Below the pieces are notes generated by a model, which was given only the letters and a program-made list of their open reading frames with translations, did not search any database and was not told the DNA's origin. From positions 43,346-107,345 of the forward strand of contig NZ_JAUYTP010000076.1 of the NCBI RefSeq assembly GCF_030695125.1: a DNA stretch of 64,000 nt, written 5' to 3'. Shown here piece by piece: positions 43,870 to 52,458 of the stretch (position 1 is its first letter; every line of letters starts with the position of its first letter). This stretch comes from Allobosea sp. (GTDB taxonomy: Bacteria; Pseudomonadota; Alphaproteobacteria; Rhizobiales; Beijerinckiaceae). Both the position numbers and the translations under genes were made by a program.

Positions 43870-44886
43870 ATGCGGGCCGAACAGGACGAAGCCGCTTCCC
43901 TGCTCGACGGACTGCATTTCGACACCCTGCTCCAGGCGCTGGCATCGGGGCGAGGCTATGAGCCGGCTCTGCGCGATCCGCCGGGGCGCCAGGGCTGGAG
44001 CGACGTCACGCCGGGCTCGCTCAGCTTCGGCCAGATGGACGAGAAGATCGACCGCCTCGCCAGGCTGCTCGCCTTCAACCGGGCGCAACCCGGGGCGCGC
44101 GTCGCGATCCTGGCGCCGCTCGGGCCCGAGGCGATCGTGGCCACCTTCGCCTGCCTGCGCGCCGGCCTGTCGCCGATGCTGCTGCCACTGCACGGCAACG
44201 AACTGGAGTTGCTGCGGCTGATCGAGGCCGCCGACGCGGTGATGGCGATCGGCGTGTCGCGGGTCGGGACGATGCGACCGCTGCTGATGCTGCGCGAGCT
44301 GGCGGTCAGGGCCTTCGGCACGCGCTTCGTCGGCGGCTTCGGCGCGCAGGTCCCCGAGGGCATCGCCCCGCTCGACAAGCTTCTGGACAGCGCGACCTTG
44401 CACCCGCTGCCCGAAGTCGCGGAGCGCCCGGCCCTGCAGGTCGTCGACGCGGTGACGCTGGCCGGCCCCCTGCCCGTCACCGAGCGAGAGGTGCTCGGCA
44501 AGGCGCTCGAGATTTCGAGGCTGCTGAAGCCGATGGACTCGTCGCGGATCGTGACGACCCTCGTCGGCGGCGATCTCGCGGCGCTGGCCAGCGGCCCGGC
44601 GATGGCGATGCTCACCGGCGTCGAGCTGCTGACGCTCGGTCTGTTCAGCCTGGGCGATCTGCAGGCCTGCATCGAGGGCGGGCGCAATGTCCACCTGATC
44701 CTGCCCGGCACGATGGAGCCGGCGCTGGCCCATTCACGGCTGGCGAGCCACCCGGCCCTGGCGAGCCTCGTCTTCGTCCACCGCCCGGCCGGCAGCCGCA
44801 CCCTGCCCGCGGTCGACCGCAGTGACGTCGCCATCGTCGATATCGACGTCACCAGCGCCGCCGAGATCGCGATCAGCCGGCGGTAA
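43870..44886 (+). CDS. Partial adenylate-forming-enzyme-like protein (N-terminal half only)
   Basis: A 338-residue protein starting 13 bases after the YejA-type gene. The middle follows acyl-CoA synthetase N-domain style: LSFGQMDEKIDRLARLLAF, GARVAILAPLGPEAIVATFACLRAGLSPMLLPLH, and a later region reminiscent of the HxxxP core. It lacks the TSGTTGxPK P-loop and ends before the hinge and the C-terminal domain that supplies the catalytic lysine. It is therefore likely inactive as a ligase, or a scaffold or carrier-binding protein. The frame is intact, with no sign of recent frameshift. Confidence 0.7.
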   Translation: MRAEQDEAASLLDGLHFDTLLQALASGRGYEPALRDPPGRQGWSDVTPGSLSFGQMDEKIDRLARLLAFNRAQPGARVAILAPLGPEAIVATFACLRAGLSPMLLPLHGNELELLRLIEAADAVMAIGVSRVGTMRPLLMLRELAVRAFGTRFVGGFGAQVPEGIAPLDKLLDSATLHPLPEVAERPALQVVDAVTLAGPLPVTEREVLGKALEISRLLKPMDSSRIVTTLVGGDLAALASGPAMAMLTGVELLTLGLFSLGDLQACIEGGRNVHLILPGTMEPALAHSRLASHPALASLVFVHRPAGSRTLPAVDRSDVAIVDIDVTSAAEIAISRR

Positions 44887-44895
44887 TCCCCTCGG

Positions 44896-44940
44896 CCCTC
44901 ATCCTTCGAGACGCCGCTTCGCGGCTCCTCAGGACCAGGG
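44896..44940. repeat. Palindromic repeat unit, copy 2, at a convergent gene junction
   Basis: CCCTCATCCTTCGAGACGC, a CGCTTCGCG hairpin and GCTCCTCAGGA closely match the unit at 36627-36672. It lies between the converging adenylate-like gene and mfd, where it could also act as a transcription terminator. Confidence 0.75.
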
Positions 44941-44950
44941 CTGAAGGCGA

Positions 44951-47900
44951 TCAGCCTGCCTTCTTGCGCTCTGCGATCCGCGCCAGATCGGTGAGCAGGC
45001 GCCGCGTGCCCTTCAGCCGCGCTTCGGCCGTGTCGAAATCGTCGATGAAGACGACGCGCATGTCCGGCCGCACCTTCGCCAGCGTGCCGATCTTCGCGAC
45101 ATAGGAGACGAGCCCTTCCGGGTTGGCGAACTCGTTGTCGCGGAAAGCGACGATGATGCCCTTCGGGCCGGCCTCGACCTTCTCGACATTGGCGCGCTTA
45201 CACAGCGCCTTGATCGCGACGATCTCGAGCAGCTGCTGGACCTCTTCCGGCAGCGGCCCGAAACGGTCGACGAGTTCCGCGCCGAAGGACTGCAGGTCGC
45301 CGTCGTCGTCCAGCGTCGAGAGGCGCTTGTAGAGGGTCAGCCGCAGCGTCAGGTCGGTGACATAGTGCTCGGGGATCATCACCGGCGCACCGATCTGGAT
45401 CGATGGCGACCACTGCGCCTCGGTCTCGAAATCGACGCCCGATTTCAACGCCGCGACCGCCTCCTCCAGCATCTGCTGGTAGAGCTCGTAGCCGACCTCC
45501 TTGATATGGCCCGACTGCTCGTCGCCCAGCAGGTTGCCGGCGCCGCGGATGTCGAGGTCGTGGCTGGCGAGCTGGAAGCCGGCGCCCAGCGTGTCGAGCG
45601 ACTGCAGCACCTTCAGCCGGCGCTCGGCCTGGTCGGTCATCTTGCGCTTGGCCGAGACGGTGAACAGCGCATAGGCGCGCACCTTCGAGCGGCCGACGCG
45701 GCCGCGCAGCTGGTAGAGCTGCGCCAGGCCGAACATGTCGGCACGGTGGACGATCAGCGTGTTGGCGTTGGGAATGTCGAGGCCGGATTCGACGATCGTC
45801 GTGGACAGCAGCACGTCATACTGGCCCTCGTAGAAGGCCGTCATCACGTCCTCGAGCTGGCCCGCCGCCATCTGGCCGTGCGCGATGCCGACCTTGGCCT
45901 CCGGCACCTGTTTGTCGAGGAAATCCTTGACCTCGGCGATATCCTCGATGCGCGGCACGACATAGAAGGAGCGCCCGCCGCGATAGCGTTCGCGCAGCAA
46001 GGCCTCGCGCACGATCAGCGGGTCAAACGGCGTCACGAAGGTGCGCACCGCGAGACGATCGACCGGCGGCGTCGCGATGATCGAGAGCTCGCGGACGCCT
46101 GTCATGGCGAGCTGCAGCGTGCGCGGGATCGGCGTCGCGGTCAGCGTCAGCATATGGACCTCGGCGCGGAACTCCTTCAGCCGCTCCTTGTGGTTGACGC
46201 CGAAATGCTGCTCCTCGTCGACGATGACGAGGCCGAGATCCTTGAACTCGACGCCCTTGGCGAGCAGCGCATGGGTGCCGACGACGATATCCATCGTGCC
46301 GTCCTTGACGCCCGCCTTGACCGCCTTGAGGTCCTGCGCGCCGACGAAGCGCGAAGCCTGGCCGACATTCACCGGCAGGCCTTTGAAGCGCTCGGCGAAG
46401 TTGCGGTAGTGCTGCCGCGCCAAGAGCGTGGTCGGAACCACAACGGCGACCTGCTTGCCGTTCAGCGCGCAGGCGAAGGCGGCGCGCAGCGCGACTTCGG
46501 TCTTGCCGAAACCGACATCGCCGCAGACCAGCCGGTCCATCGGGCGGCCGGCGGCCATGTCGTCGAGGACGGAATCGATCGTCGCCTGCTGGTCCTCCGT
46601 CTCCTCGAACGGGAAGCGCGCGCAGAACTCGTCGTACAGGCCTTCCTGCGGGATCAGGCGCGGCGCCTCCTTGAGCGCACGCGCAGCGGCGATGGCGATG
46701 AGCTTGCCCGCCATCTCGCGAATGCGTTGCTTCAGCTTGGCCTTGCGGGCCTGCCAGCCGCCGCCCCCGAGCCGGTCGAGCGCGACCTCGGTGTCCTCCG
46801 AGCCATAGCGCGACAAGAGCTCGATGTTCTCGACCGGCAGGAACAGCTTCGAATCCGCCGCGTAATGAATTTCGAGGCAGTCATGCGGCGCGCCGACCGC
46901 CGTGATCGAGCGCAGCCCGATGAAGCGGCCGATGCCGTGATCGACATGGACGACGAGATCGCCCGGCGAGAGCGAGGACAGCTCGGCGATGAAATCCTGC
47001 GGCCGACGCGTCTTCTTGCGCGGGCGCACCAGCCGGTCGCCGAGGATGTCCTGTTCGCCGATGACCGCGAGCTTGCCGGCCTCGAAGCCGGTCTCGAAGC
47101 CCCAGACGGCGAGCGCCGTCGTGCCGGGCTTCAGGTCGAAGGCGGCGCGTAAGCTGCCGGTCATCTGCACGGTCTTGAGGCCGTGATCGGCCAGCACATG
47201 GGCGAGGCGCTCGCGCGAGCCCTCCGACCAGGCCGACAGGATGACCCGCCGTCCATCGGCCTGCAGCGCCTTCACATGCGCGACGGCCGCGTCAAAAACG
47301 CTGCCGGCATTGTCGGCGCGCTCGGCGGCGAAGCTGCGACCCTGGCGGGCGCCGAGATCGACGATCAGCTTGCCGTCGCTGTCGGGCAGTTGGAACGGCG
47401 TCAGCGTGGCGACGCCGGACTGGTCGATGATTCCGCGCCAATCCGCCGGCGCCAGATAGAGCTGATCGGGCTTCAGCGGCTTGTAGGGCACGCCGCCGGC
47501 ACTCGGCTGGTCCATCGCCGCCCTGCGGGCGTCGTAATAGTCCTTGATCAGGCTGATCCGCTCGCCGACCGCATCCTCGGCCTGGTGGTCGAGGACCAGA
47601 GGCACGTCGGGCAGATAGGCGAAGAGCGTGTCGAGCCGCTCGGCCAGCAGCGGCAGCCAGTGCTCGAGACCGGCCGGGCGGCGGCCCTCGCTGACCGCCT
47701 CGTAGAGCGTGTCGTCGCGGCCCGGCGTGCCGAAGGTGGTGATGTAGCTCTGGCGGAAGCGCTTGATGCTCTCGCTGGTCATCTGCGCTTCGGACATCGG
47801 CACGAGGTCGAGCCCGCGCATCTGCCCGGTCGTGCGCTGCGTCTCCGGATCGAAGGCGCGGATCGATTCCAGCGTGTCGCCGAAGAAGTCGAGCCGGATC

Positions 47901-48499
47901 GGCGCCGGCATCCCCGGCGGATAGAGATCGACGATGCCGCCGCGCACCGCGAATTCGCCGGTCTCGCGCACGGTCGAGGTCCGCAGATAGCCGTTCATGT
48001 CGAGCCAGCGCGCCAGCTGCTCGGTATCGACCATGTTGCCCGGCGCGGCCGAGAAGCTCTCGGAGGCCACCTTGGAGAAGGCGGGAACGCGCTGCAGCGC
48101 GGCGTTGACGGTGGTCAGCAGGAGGCGCGGCTTGTCGCCGGATTTCGTCTTGGCGAGCCGCGACAGCGTCGTCATCCGGTGCGCGACGATCGAGGGCGCC
48201 GGCGAGACGCGGTCATAGGGCTGGCAGTCCCAGGCCGGGAACGACATTACCTCGAGATCGGGGGCGATGAACTGCAGCGCGTTTTCGAGCACCTGCAGCC
48301 GCTGGCCGTCGCGGGCGACGAAGACCAGCATCGCCGCGCCTTCCGCCTTCTTGGCCCGGGCCCGCGTCAGATCGGCGAGCACGACGGCGTCGAACCCGTC
48401 CGGCACACTGGCGAGCGTCGGCTTGTCGCCACGGTTGAGCGCATCGAGAATGCGGTCGCTCTGCAGCTTGGCAATCTGGGCGGGAGGCGGAATGCTCAT
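44951..48499 (-). CDS. mfd: Transcription-repair coupling factor
   Basis: A 1182-residue SF2 translocase that displaces stalled RNA polymerase and recruits UvrA. The UvrB-like N-terminal module (AAWDCQPYDRVSP-type text), the CarD-like RNAP-interaction domain (GDLVVHVDHGIGRFIGL), Walker A CGDVGFGKTEVALRAAF, the DEEQHFG box, and the TATPIPRTLQ motif are all recognisable. Length fits the family. The ATG at 48499 is chosen over an extended frame that would read into the palindromic repeat upstream. SdhE and recG are immediate neighbours. Confidence 0.97.
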   Translation of the reverse strand: MSIPPPAQIAKLQSDRILDALNRGDKPTLASVPDGFDAVVLADLTRARAKKAEGAAMLVFVARDGQRLQVLENALQFIAPDLEVMSFPAWDCQPYDRVSPAPSIVAHRMTTLSRLAKTKSGDKPRLLLTTVNAALQRVPAFSKVASESFSAAPGNMVDTEQLARWLDMNGYLRTSTVRETGEFAVRGGIVDLYPPGMPAPIRLDFFGDTLESIRAFDPETQRTTGQMRGLDLVPMSEAQMTSESIKRFRQSYITTFGTPGRDDTLYEAVSEGRRPAGLEHWLPLLAERLDTLFAYLPDVPLVLDHQAEDAVGERISLIKDYYDARRAAMDQPSAGGVPYKPLKPDQLYLAPADWRGIIDQSGVATLTPFQLPDSDGKLIVDLGARQGRSFAAERADNAGSVFDAAVAHVKALQADGRRVILSAWSEGSRERLAHVLADHGLKTVQMTGSLRAAFDLKPGTTALAVWGFETGFEAGKLAVIGEQDILGDRLVRPRKKTRRPQDFIAELSSLSPGDLVVHVDHGIGRFIGLRSITAVGAPHDCLEIHYAADSKLFLPVENIELLSRYGSEDTEVALDRLGGGGWQARKAKLKQRIREMAGKLIAIAAARALKEAPRLIPQEGLYDEFCARFPFEETEDQQATIDSVLDDMAAGRPMDRLVCGDVGFGKTEVALRAAFACALNGKQVAVVVPTTLLARQHYRNFAERFKGLPVNVGQASRFVGAQDLKAVKAGVKDGTMDIVVGTHALLAKGVEFKDLGLVIVDEEQHFGVNHKERLKEFRAEVHMLTLTATPIPRTLQLAMTGVRELSIIATPPVDRLAVRTFVTPFDPLIVREALLRERYRGGRSFYVVPRIEDIAEVKDFLDKQVPEAKVGIAHGQMAAGQLEDVMTAFYEGQYDVLLSTTIVESGLDIPNANTLIVHRADMFGLAQLYQLRGRVGRSKVRAYALFTVSAKRKMTDQAERRLKVLQSLDTLGAGFQLASHDLDIRGAGNLLGDEQSGHIKEVGYELYQQMLEEAVAALKSGVDFETEAQWSPSIQIGAPVMIPEHYVTDLTLRLTLYKRLSTLDDDGDLQSFGAELVDRFGPLPEEVQQLLEIVAIKALCKRANVEKVEAGPKGIIVAFRDNEFANPEGLVSYVAKIGTLAKVRPDMRVVFIDDFDTAEARLKGTRRLLTDLARIAERKKAG

Positions 48500-48507
48500 G
48501 GGGAATG

Positions 48508-48590
48508 CGTCATTCTCGGGCTTGACCCGAGAATCTCGGGACGAGAGGTCACTGGATGCAGAGATGATCGGGTCAAGCCCGACCATGACG
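48508..48590. repeat. Inverted intergenic repeat pair upstream of mfd
   Basis: Left arm 48508-48534 carries hairpin TTCTCGGG-CTTGA-CCCGAGAA; right arm 48564-48590 (ATGATCGGGTCAAGCCCGACC...) is a related inverted copy. It resembles the element at 31122 in its CGTCAT ends. It lies in the mfd leader on the minus strand. Confidence 0.75.
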
Positions 48591-48616
48591 CGCGCGCCGG
48601 CTTGCGTGCCGTAACG

Positions 48617-48913
48617 TCACACGTGGATCGGCCGCTCGTGATGATGGAACGCCTTCAGCCGGCGGAAGACCTCGGTGTCGTAATTCTCCGGCACGTCAGC
48701 CTCGCCGGTGATCCAGCTCAGCAGGTCGCGGTCGAGCACCTCGATCAGCCCCTCGAAGGCATCGAGCTCGGATTCGCTCAGCGTGCCGATATGGGCATCG
48801 GCGAAGCCGCCCATGATCAAATCGTTCTCGCGCATGCCGCGATGCCAGGCGCGGAACAGGATCTTGCGGCGGCGGGGATCGAGGTCGGCGCTGGTGCGGG
48901 TCGAGCCACTCAT
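48617..48913 (-). CDS. sdhE: FAD assembly factor SdhE (succinate dehydrogenase)
   Basis: A 98-residue protein needed for covalent flavinylation of SdhA. It begins with a polar stretch and then RRRKILFRAWHRGMRENDLIMGGFAD, which contains the conserved RGxxE motif. ESELDAFEGLIEVLDRDLLSWITG follows. The ATG at 48913 gives a normal length. The gene lies between mfd and divergent recG. Confidence 0.94.
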   Translation of the reverse strand: MSGSTRTSADLDPRRRKILFRAWHRGMRENDLIMGGFADAHIGTLSESELDAFEGLIEVLDRDLLSWITGEADVPENYDTEVFRRLKAFHHHERPIHV

Positions 48914-49074
48914 GGGAGCCTCGGTTGGATGGAAAACCACGGGATGGTGCAATGGCGATCGGGCCGGCCCCGTCGCGGAGCCTGCCGATGCAGGCTATAT
49001 AGCCCTCACATTCCGCGAAGTCAGCGGCCCGTCGGCGGCAAATCTTCGCACTCCTGACAAAGCCGAGTTGCCGC

Positions 49075-51177
49075 TTGCGCCCGTCCCTGCTCGATCCGCT
49101 CTTCGCCCCCGTGACGACGCTGCCCGGCGTCGGCCCCAAGACGGCCAAGGCGCTCGACAAGCTTCTCGGCGACGAGACGCGCGGCGCCCGCGTCGTTGAT
49201 CTTCTGTTCCGCCTGCCGACGGGGGCGATCGACCGGCGACCCAGCGCCTCGATCGTCGATGCGCCCATCGGTGGGATCGCGACCTTCGCCGCGCGCGTCA
49301 CCGAACACCGTCCGCCGCCGGAGACCAAGGCCAAGGCGCCCTATCGCATCCTCGTCGAGGACGAGACGGGCGACGTCACGCTCGTCTTCTTCCATGCCGA
49401 TGTCCGCCATCTGCTGCAGACAATGCCGATCGGCGCCTATCGCATCATCTCCGGCAAGCTCGAGCTCTGGGACGGCATGCGCCAGATGGTGCATCCCGAC
49501 CGGCTGCTCGACCCCAAGCTCGCCGCGACCCTGCCGTCGATCGAGCCGGTCTATGGGCTGACCGAGGGCGTCGGCCCGCGCGTCATGGCGAGGATCGTTG
49601 CGGCCGCGGCCGAGAAATGCCCCGATCTCGCCGAGTGGCAGGACCCGGCCTTTCTGGCGAAGAGCGGCTTTGCGCCCTTCGCGCAGGCGATGCAGGCCCT
49701 GCATCATCCCGAAGATCTCAAGGCGATCGAGGGCGACACGGTGGTCCGCCGCCGCGTCGCCTATGACGAGTTGCTGGCGAGTCAGGTCGCGCTCGCGCTG
49801 GTGCGCCGCCAGCAGAAGAAGAGCGCCGGCCGCGCCACCGCCGGCGATGGCCGGCTGCGCCATGCCATCGAAAGCGCCCTGCCCTTCACGCTGACCGACG
49901 GCCAGCGCCAGGCGCTCGTCGACATCCATGACGACATGGAAAAGCCGGAGCGCATGCTGCGGCTGCTGCAGGGCGATGTCGGCTCCGGCAAGACGGTGGT
50001 CGCGCTGATGGCGATGGCGGCCGCCGCCGAGGCGGGGCGGCAATCCGTGCTGATGGCGCCGACCGAGATCCTGGCGCGCCAGCATGCCGAACGCCTTGCC
50101 CCGCTCGCCCAGAAGGCCGGTCTCAAGCTCGCGCTCCTAACCGGGCGCGAGAAGGGGCCAGGCCGGGCGCGCGTGCTCGAAGGGTTGGCCAGCGGCGAAA
50201 TCGCGATCGCGGTCGGGACGCATGCGCTGTTCCAGGAAGGCGTCGCCTTCCACGACCTCGCGCTCGCCATCGTCGACGAGCAGCATCGTTTCGGCGTGCA
50301 TCAGCGCCTGCTGCTCGGCGCCAAGGGCGAGGCCGTCGACATCCTCGTGATGACCGCGACGCCGATCCCGCGCACGCTCTCGCTGACCTGGTTCGGCGAC
50401 ATGGACATCTCGATTCTGGCCGAGAAGCCCGCCGGCCGTCAGCCGATCGTGACCAAGGCGATTTCCTCCGAGCGACATGACGAGGTCGTCGGCGCCGTCG
50501 GCCGCGCGATCGACAAGGGCGCGCAGGTCTACTGGGTTTGCCCGCTGGTGCAGGAATCCGACACGCTCGACGTCGCCGCCGCGCAGGAGCGCTACGACGC
50601 CCTGCGCGAGGTCTTCGGCGACAAGGTCGGTCTGCTCCATGGCCAGATGCCCGGCCGCGACAAGGATGCCGCCATGGCCGCCTTCGTCGCTGGCGAAACC
50701 CGCATCCTGGTCTCGACCACGGTGATCGAGGTCGGCGTCGACGTGCCCAATGCCAGCGTCATGGTGATCGAGCATGCCGAGCGCTTCGGGCTGGCCCAGC
50801 TCCACCAGCTGCGCGGCCGCATCGGCCGTGGCTCGGCGGCCTCGACCTGCCTTTTGCTCTACAAGGGCCCGCTCGGCCCCGTCGCTGAGGCAAGGTTGAC
50901 GATCATGCGCGAGACGGAAGACGGTTTCCGCATCGCCGAGGAGGATCTGCGCCTGCGCGGCGAGGGCGAGGTGCTCGGCACCAAGCAGTCGGGCTCGCCC
51001 GATTGGCGCATCGCCCGCCCCGAAACGGATGGCGACCTGCTGGCGGCGGCGCGCGACGATGCCCGCCTGCTGATCGAGCGCGACCCGCATCTCGACAGCG
51101 AGCGCGGGCAGGCCGTGCGCACGCTGCTCTATCTGTTCGAGCGCGACGTCGCGATCAGGCTGCTGCGGGCGGGGTAG
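49075..51177 (+). CDS. recG: ATP-dependent DNA helicase RecG
   Basis: A 700-residue SF2 helicase for fork regression. The N-terminal wedge (OB) domain includes RILVEDETGDVTLVFFH. Walker A GDVGSGKTVVALMAM, DEQHRFGVHQR (DEQH box), MTATPIPRTL, STTVIEVGVDVPNA and HQLRGRIGRG are in correct order. The start is TTG at 49075, which gives the conserved MRPSLLDPLFAPVTTLPGVGPK (written with initiator Met) N-terminus; no ATG fits. The 3' end overlaps the convergent DUF502 gene by 23 bases. Confidence 0.96.
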   Translation: MRPSLLDPLFAPVTTLPGVGPKTAKALDKLLGDETRGARVVDLLFRLPTGAIDRRPSASIVDAPIGGIATFAARVTEHRPPPETKAKAPYRILVEDETGDVTLVFFHADVRHLLQTMPIGAYRIISGKLELWDGMRQMVHPDRLLDPKLAATLPSIEPVYGLTEGVGPRVMARIVAAAAEKCPDLAEWQDPAFLAKSGFAPFAQAMQALHHPEDLKAIEGDTVVRRRVAYDELLASQVALALVRRQQKKSAGRATAGDGRLRHAIESALPFTLTDGQRQALVDIHDDMEKPERMLRLLQGDVGSGKTVVALMAMAAAAEAGRQSVLMAPTEILARQHAERLAPLAQKAGLKLALLTGREKGPGRARVLEGLASGEIAIAVGTHALFQEGVAFHDLALAIVDEQHRFGVHQRLLLGAKGEAVDILVMTATPIPRTLSLTWFGDMDISILAEKPAGRQPIVTKAISSERHDEVVGAVGRAIDKGAQVYWVCPLVQESDTLDVAAAQERYDALREVFGDKVGLLHGQMPGRDKDAAMAAFVAGETRILVSTTVIEVGVDVPNASVMVIEHAERFGLAQLHQLRGRIGRGSAASTCLLLYKGPLGPVAEARLTIMRETEDGFRIAEEDLRLRGEGEVLGTKQSGSPDWRIARPETDGDLLAAARDDARLLIERDPHLDSERGQAVRTLLYLFERDVAIRLLRAG

Positions 51178-51874
51178 ACGCCATGGCGATGGTTTTCGCC
51201 CCCACCGCCCCGGGCTGGATCAGTCCCGCCGACATGACGAGCTTGGCCCCCTCCTCGACCGAGATTGCCACCTCGACCAGTTCGCGGCGCTGGACGTAGA
51301 AGAAGAAGCCCGTCGTCGGGTTCGGCGCGCAGGGCAGGAAGACCCCGACCATGTCGTCGCCATCGGGCAGCCGGCCGGCGATTTCGGGCGCGGCCTCCTG
51401 GGCGATGAAGACGATCGACCACATGCCGGGCTGCGGGAACTGCACCATGCCGACCTTCCGGAACGAGGTGCCGCCCTGCGAGAAGATCGTCTCGAAGACC
51501 TGCTTCACCGCCTTGTAGAGCCCGCGCACCACGGGCATGCGGTTGAGGATGGCCTCGCCCGCATCGATCAGCGTGCGGCCGACGAGATTGGCGGTGAGGA
51601 AGCCGAGCAGCGTCAACCCGATCAGGCCGATGATCAGGCCGAAGCCCGGGACCGGATAGGGCAGAAAGGCGTCGGGCCAATAGGCGCTCGGGATCAGCGG
51701 CTTGACCAGCCCGTCGACGAAGTTGACGAACCACCACGTCACCGAGGCCGTGATCGCAAGCGGGGCGGCGATCACCAGCCCGGTCAGGAAGTAGCGCCGC
51801 AGCCGCGTTCCGAAGGTCGGACTCAGCAGATCCGTCTGGACCGCGTGGCGGGGATCGGGCGGGAGCGGTGTCAT
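51155..51874 (-). CDS. DUF502 family membrane protein
   Basis: A 239-residue inner-membrane protein. Two helices (YFLTGLVIAAPLAITASVTWWFV and FGLIIGLIGLTLLGFLTANLVG) are followed by the DUF502 body with LNRMPVVRGLYKAVKQVFETIF, FPQPGMWSIVFIA and PTTGFFFYVQRRELVEV. The function of the family is unknown; localisation in the membrane is clear. Its stop side overlaps recG by 23 bases in convergent arrangement. Confidence 0.93.
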   Translation of the reverse strand: MTPLPPDPRHAVQTDLLSPTFGTRLRRYFLTGLVIAAPLAITASVTWWFVNFVDGLVKPLIPSAYWPDAFLPYPVPGFGLIIGLIGLTLLGFLTANLVGRTLIDAGEAILNRMPVVRGLYKAVKQVFETIFSQGGTSFRKVGMVQFPQPGMWSIVFIAQEAAPEIAGRLPDGDDMVGVFLPCAPNPTTGFFFYVQRRELVEVAISVEEGAKLVMSAGLIQPGAVGAKTIAMASTPPAAA

Positions 51875-52052
51875 TCACGGGGTCCGATCGGGTGGGCGCG
51901 CATCAAGACTGAGCGCGCGATGCGACAGACGTGCCAACCACCGCGCGCAATTTCAAGGCGCGAGCGAGCAGCGTCACCTTGCAGCATCTGTCGATAGGGT
52001 GCTTTCGTCCGTCGAGCGTATCACCGGCAGAAGCGATGGAGAGTTTTCGAGC

Positions 52053-52430
52053 ATGATGCGCGGCGTCCGGCATCTTCGCCGCCCTCTCCTGCTCGTCGCT
52101 GGCTGGATCCTGACCGCGCTCGGCGTCGTCGGCATGGTGCTGCCGCTGATGCCGGGAACGATTTTCCTGATCCTGGCGGCGTGGTGCTTCTCCCGCTCCT
52201 CGCCACGCTTCGAGGCGTGGCTGCTGGGCCATCCCCGCCTCGGGCCGCAGATCCGGCGCTGGCGTCACGCGGGGACGATCGACCGCAGGGTGAAGCTCGT
52301 CGCCTGCGGCTCCATGCTGCTGAGCTTCGCGATCCTGACCCGCACCGACGCGCCCCCGATCGCCCTCTGGGTGACGGGCGCCTGCCTGCTTGCGGCAGGC
52401 GCCTATGTCGCCAGCAGGCCGGAGTCCTGA
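52053..52430 (+). CDS. DUF454 (YbaN-like) small membrane protein
   Basis: A 125-residue protein with the YbaN pattern: LLLVAGWILTALGVVGMVLPLMPGTIFLILAAWCFSRSSPRFEAWLL near the N-terminus and two further hydrophobic stretches later. E. coli YbaN has the same length. The ATG at 52053 is favoured; an upstream start at 51999 would add 18 residues without matching the family. Function unknown. Confidence 0.92.
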   Translation: MMRGVRHLRRPLLLVAGWILTALGVVGMVLPLMPGTIFLILAAWCFSRSSPRFEAWLLGHPRLGPQIRRWRHAGTIDRRVKLVACGSMLLSFAILTRTDAPPIALWVTGACLLAAGAYVASRPES

Positions 52431-52458
52431 CGTCTTCCCGCGGTCCGCGCGGACGCGC

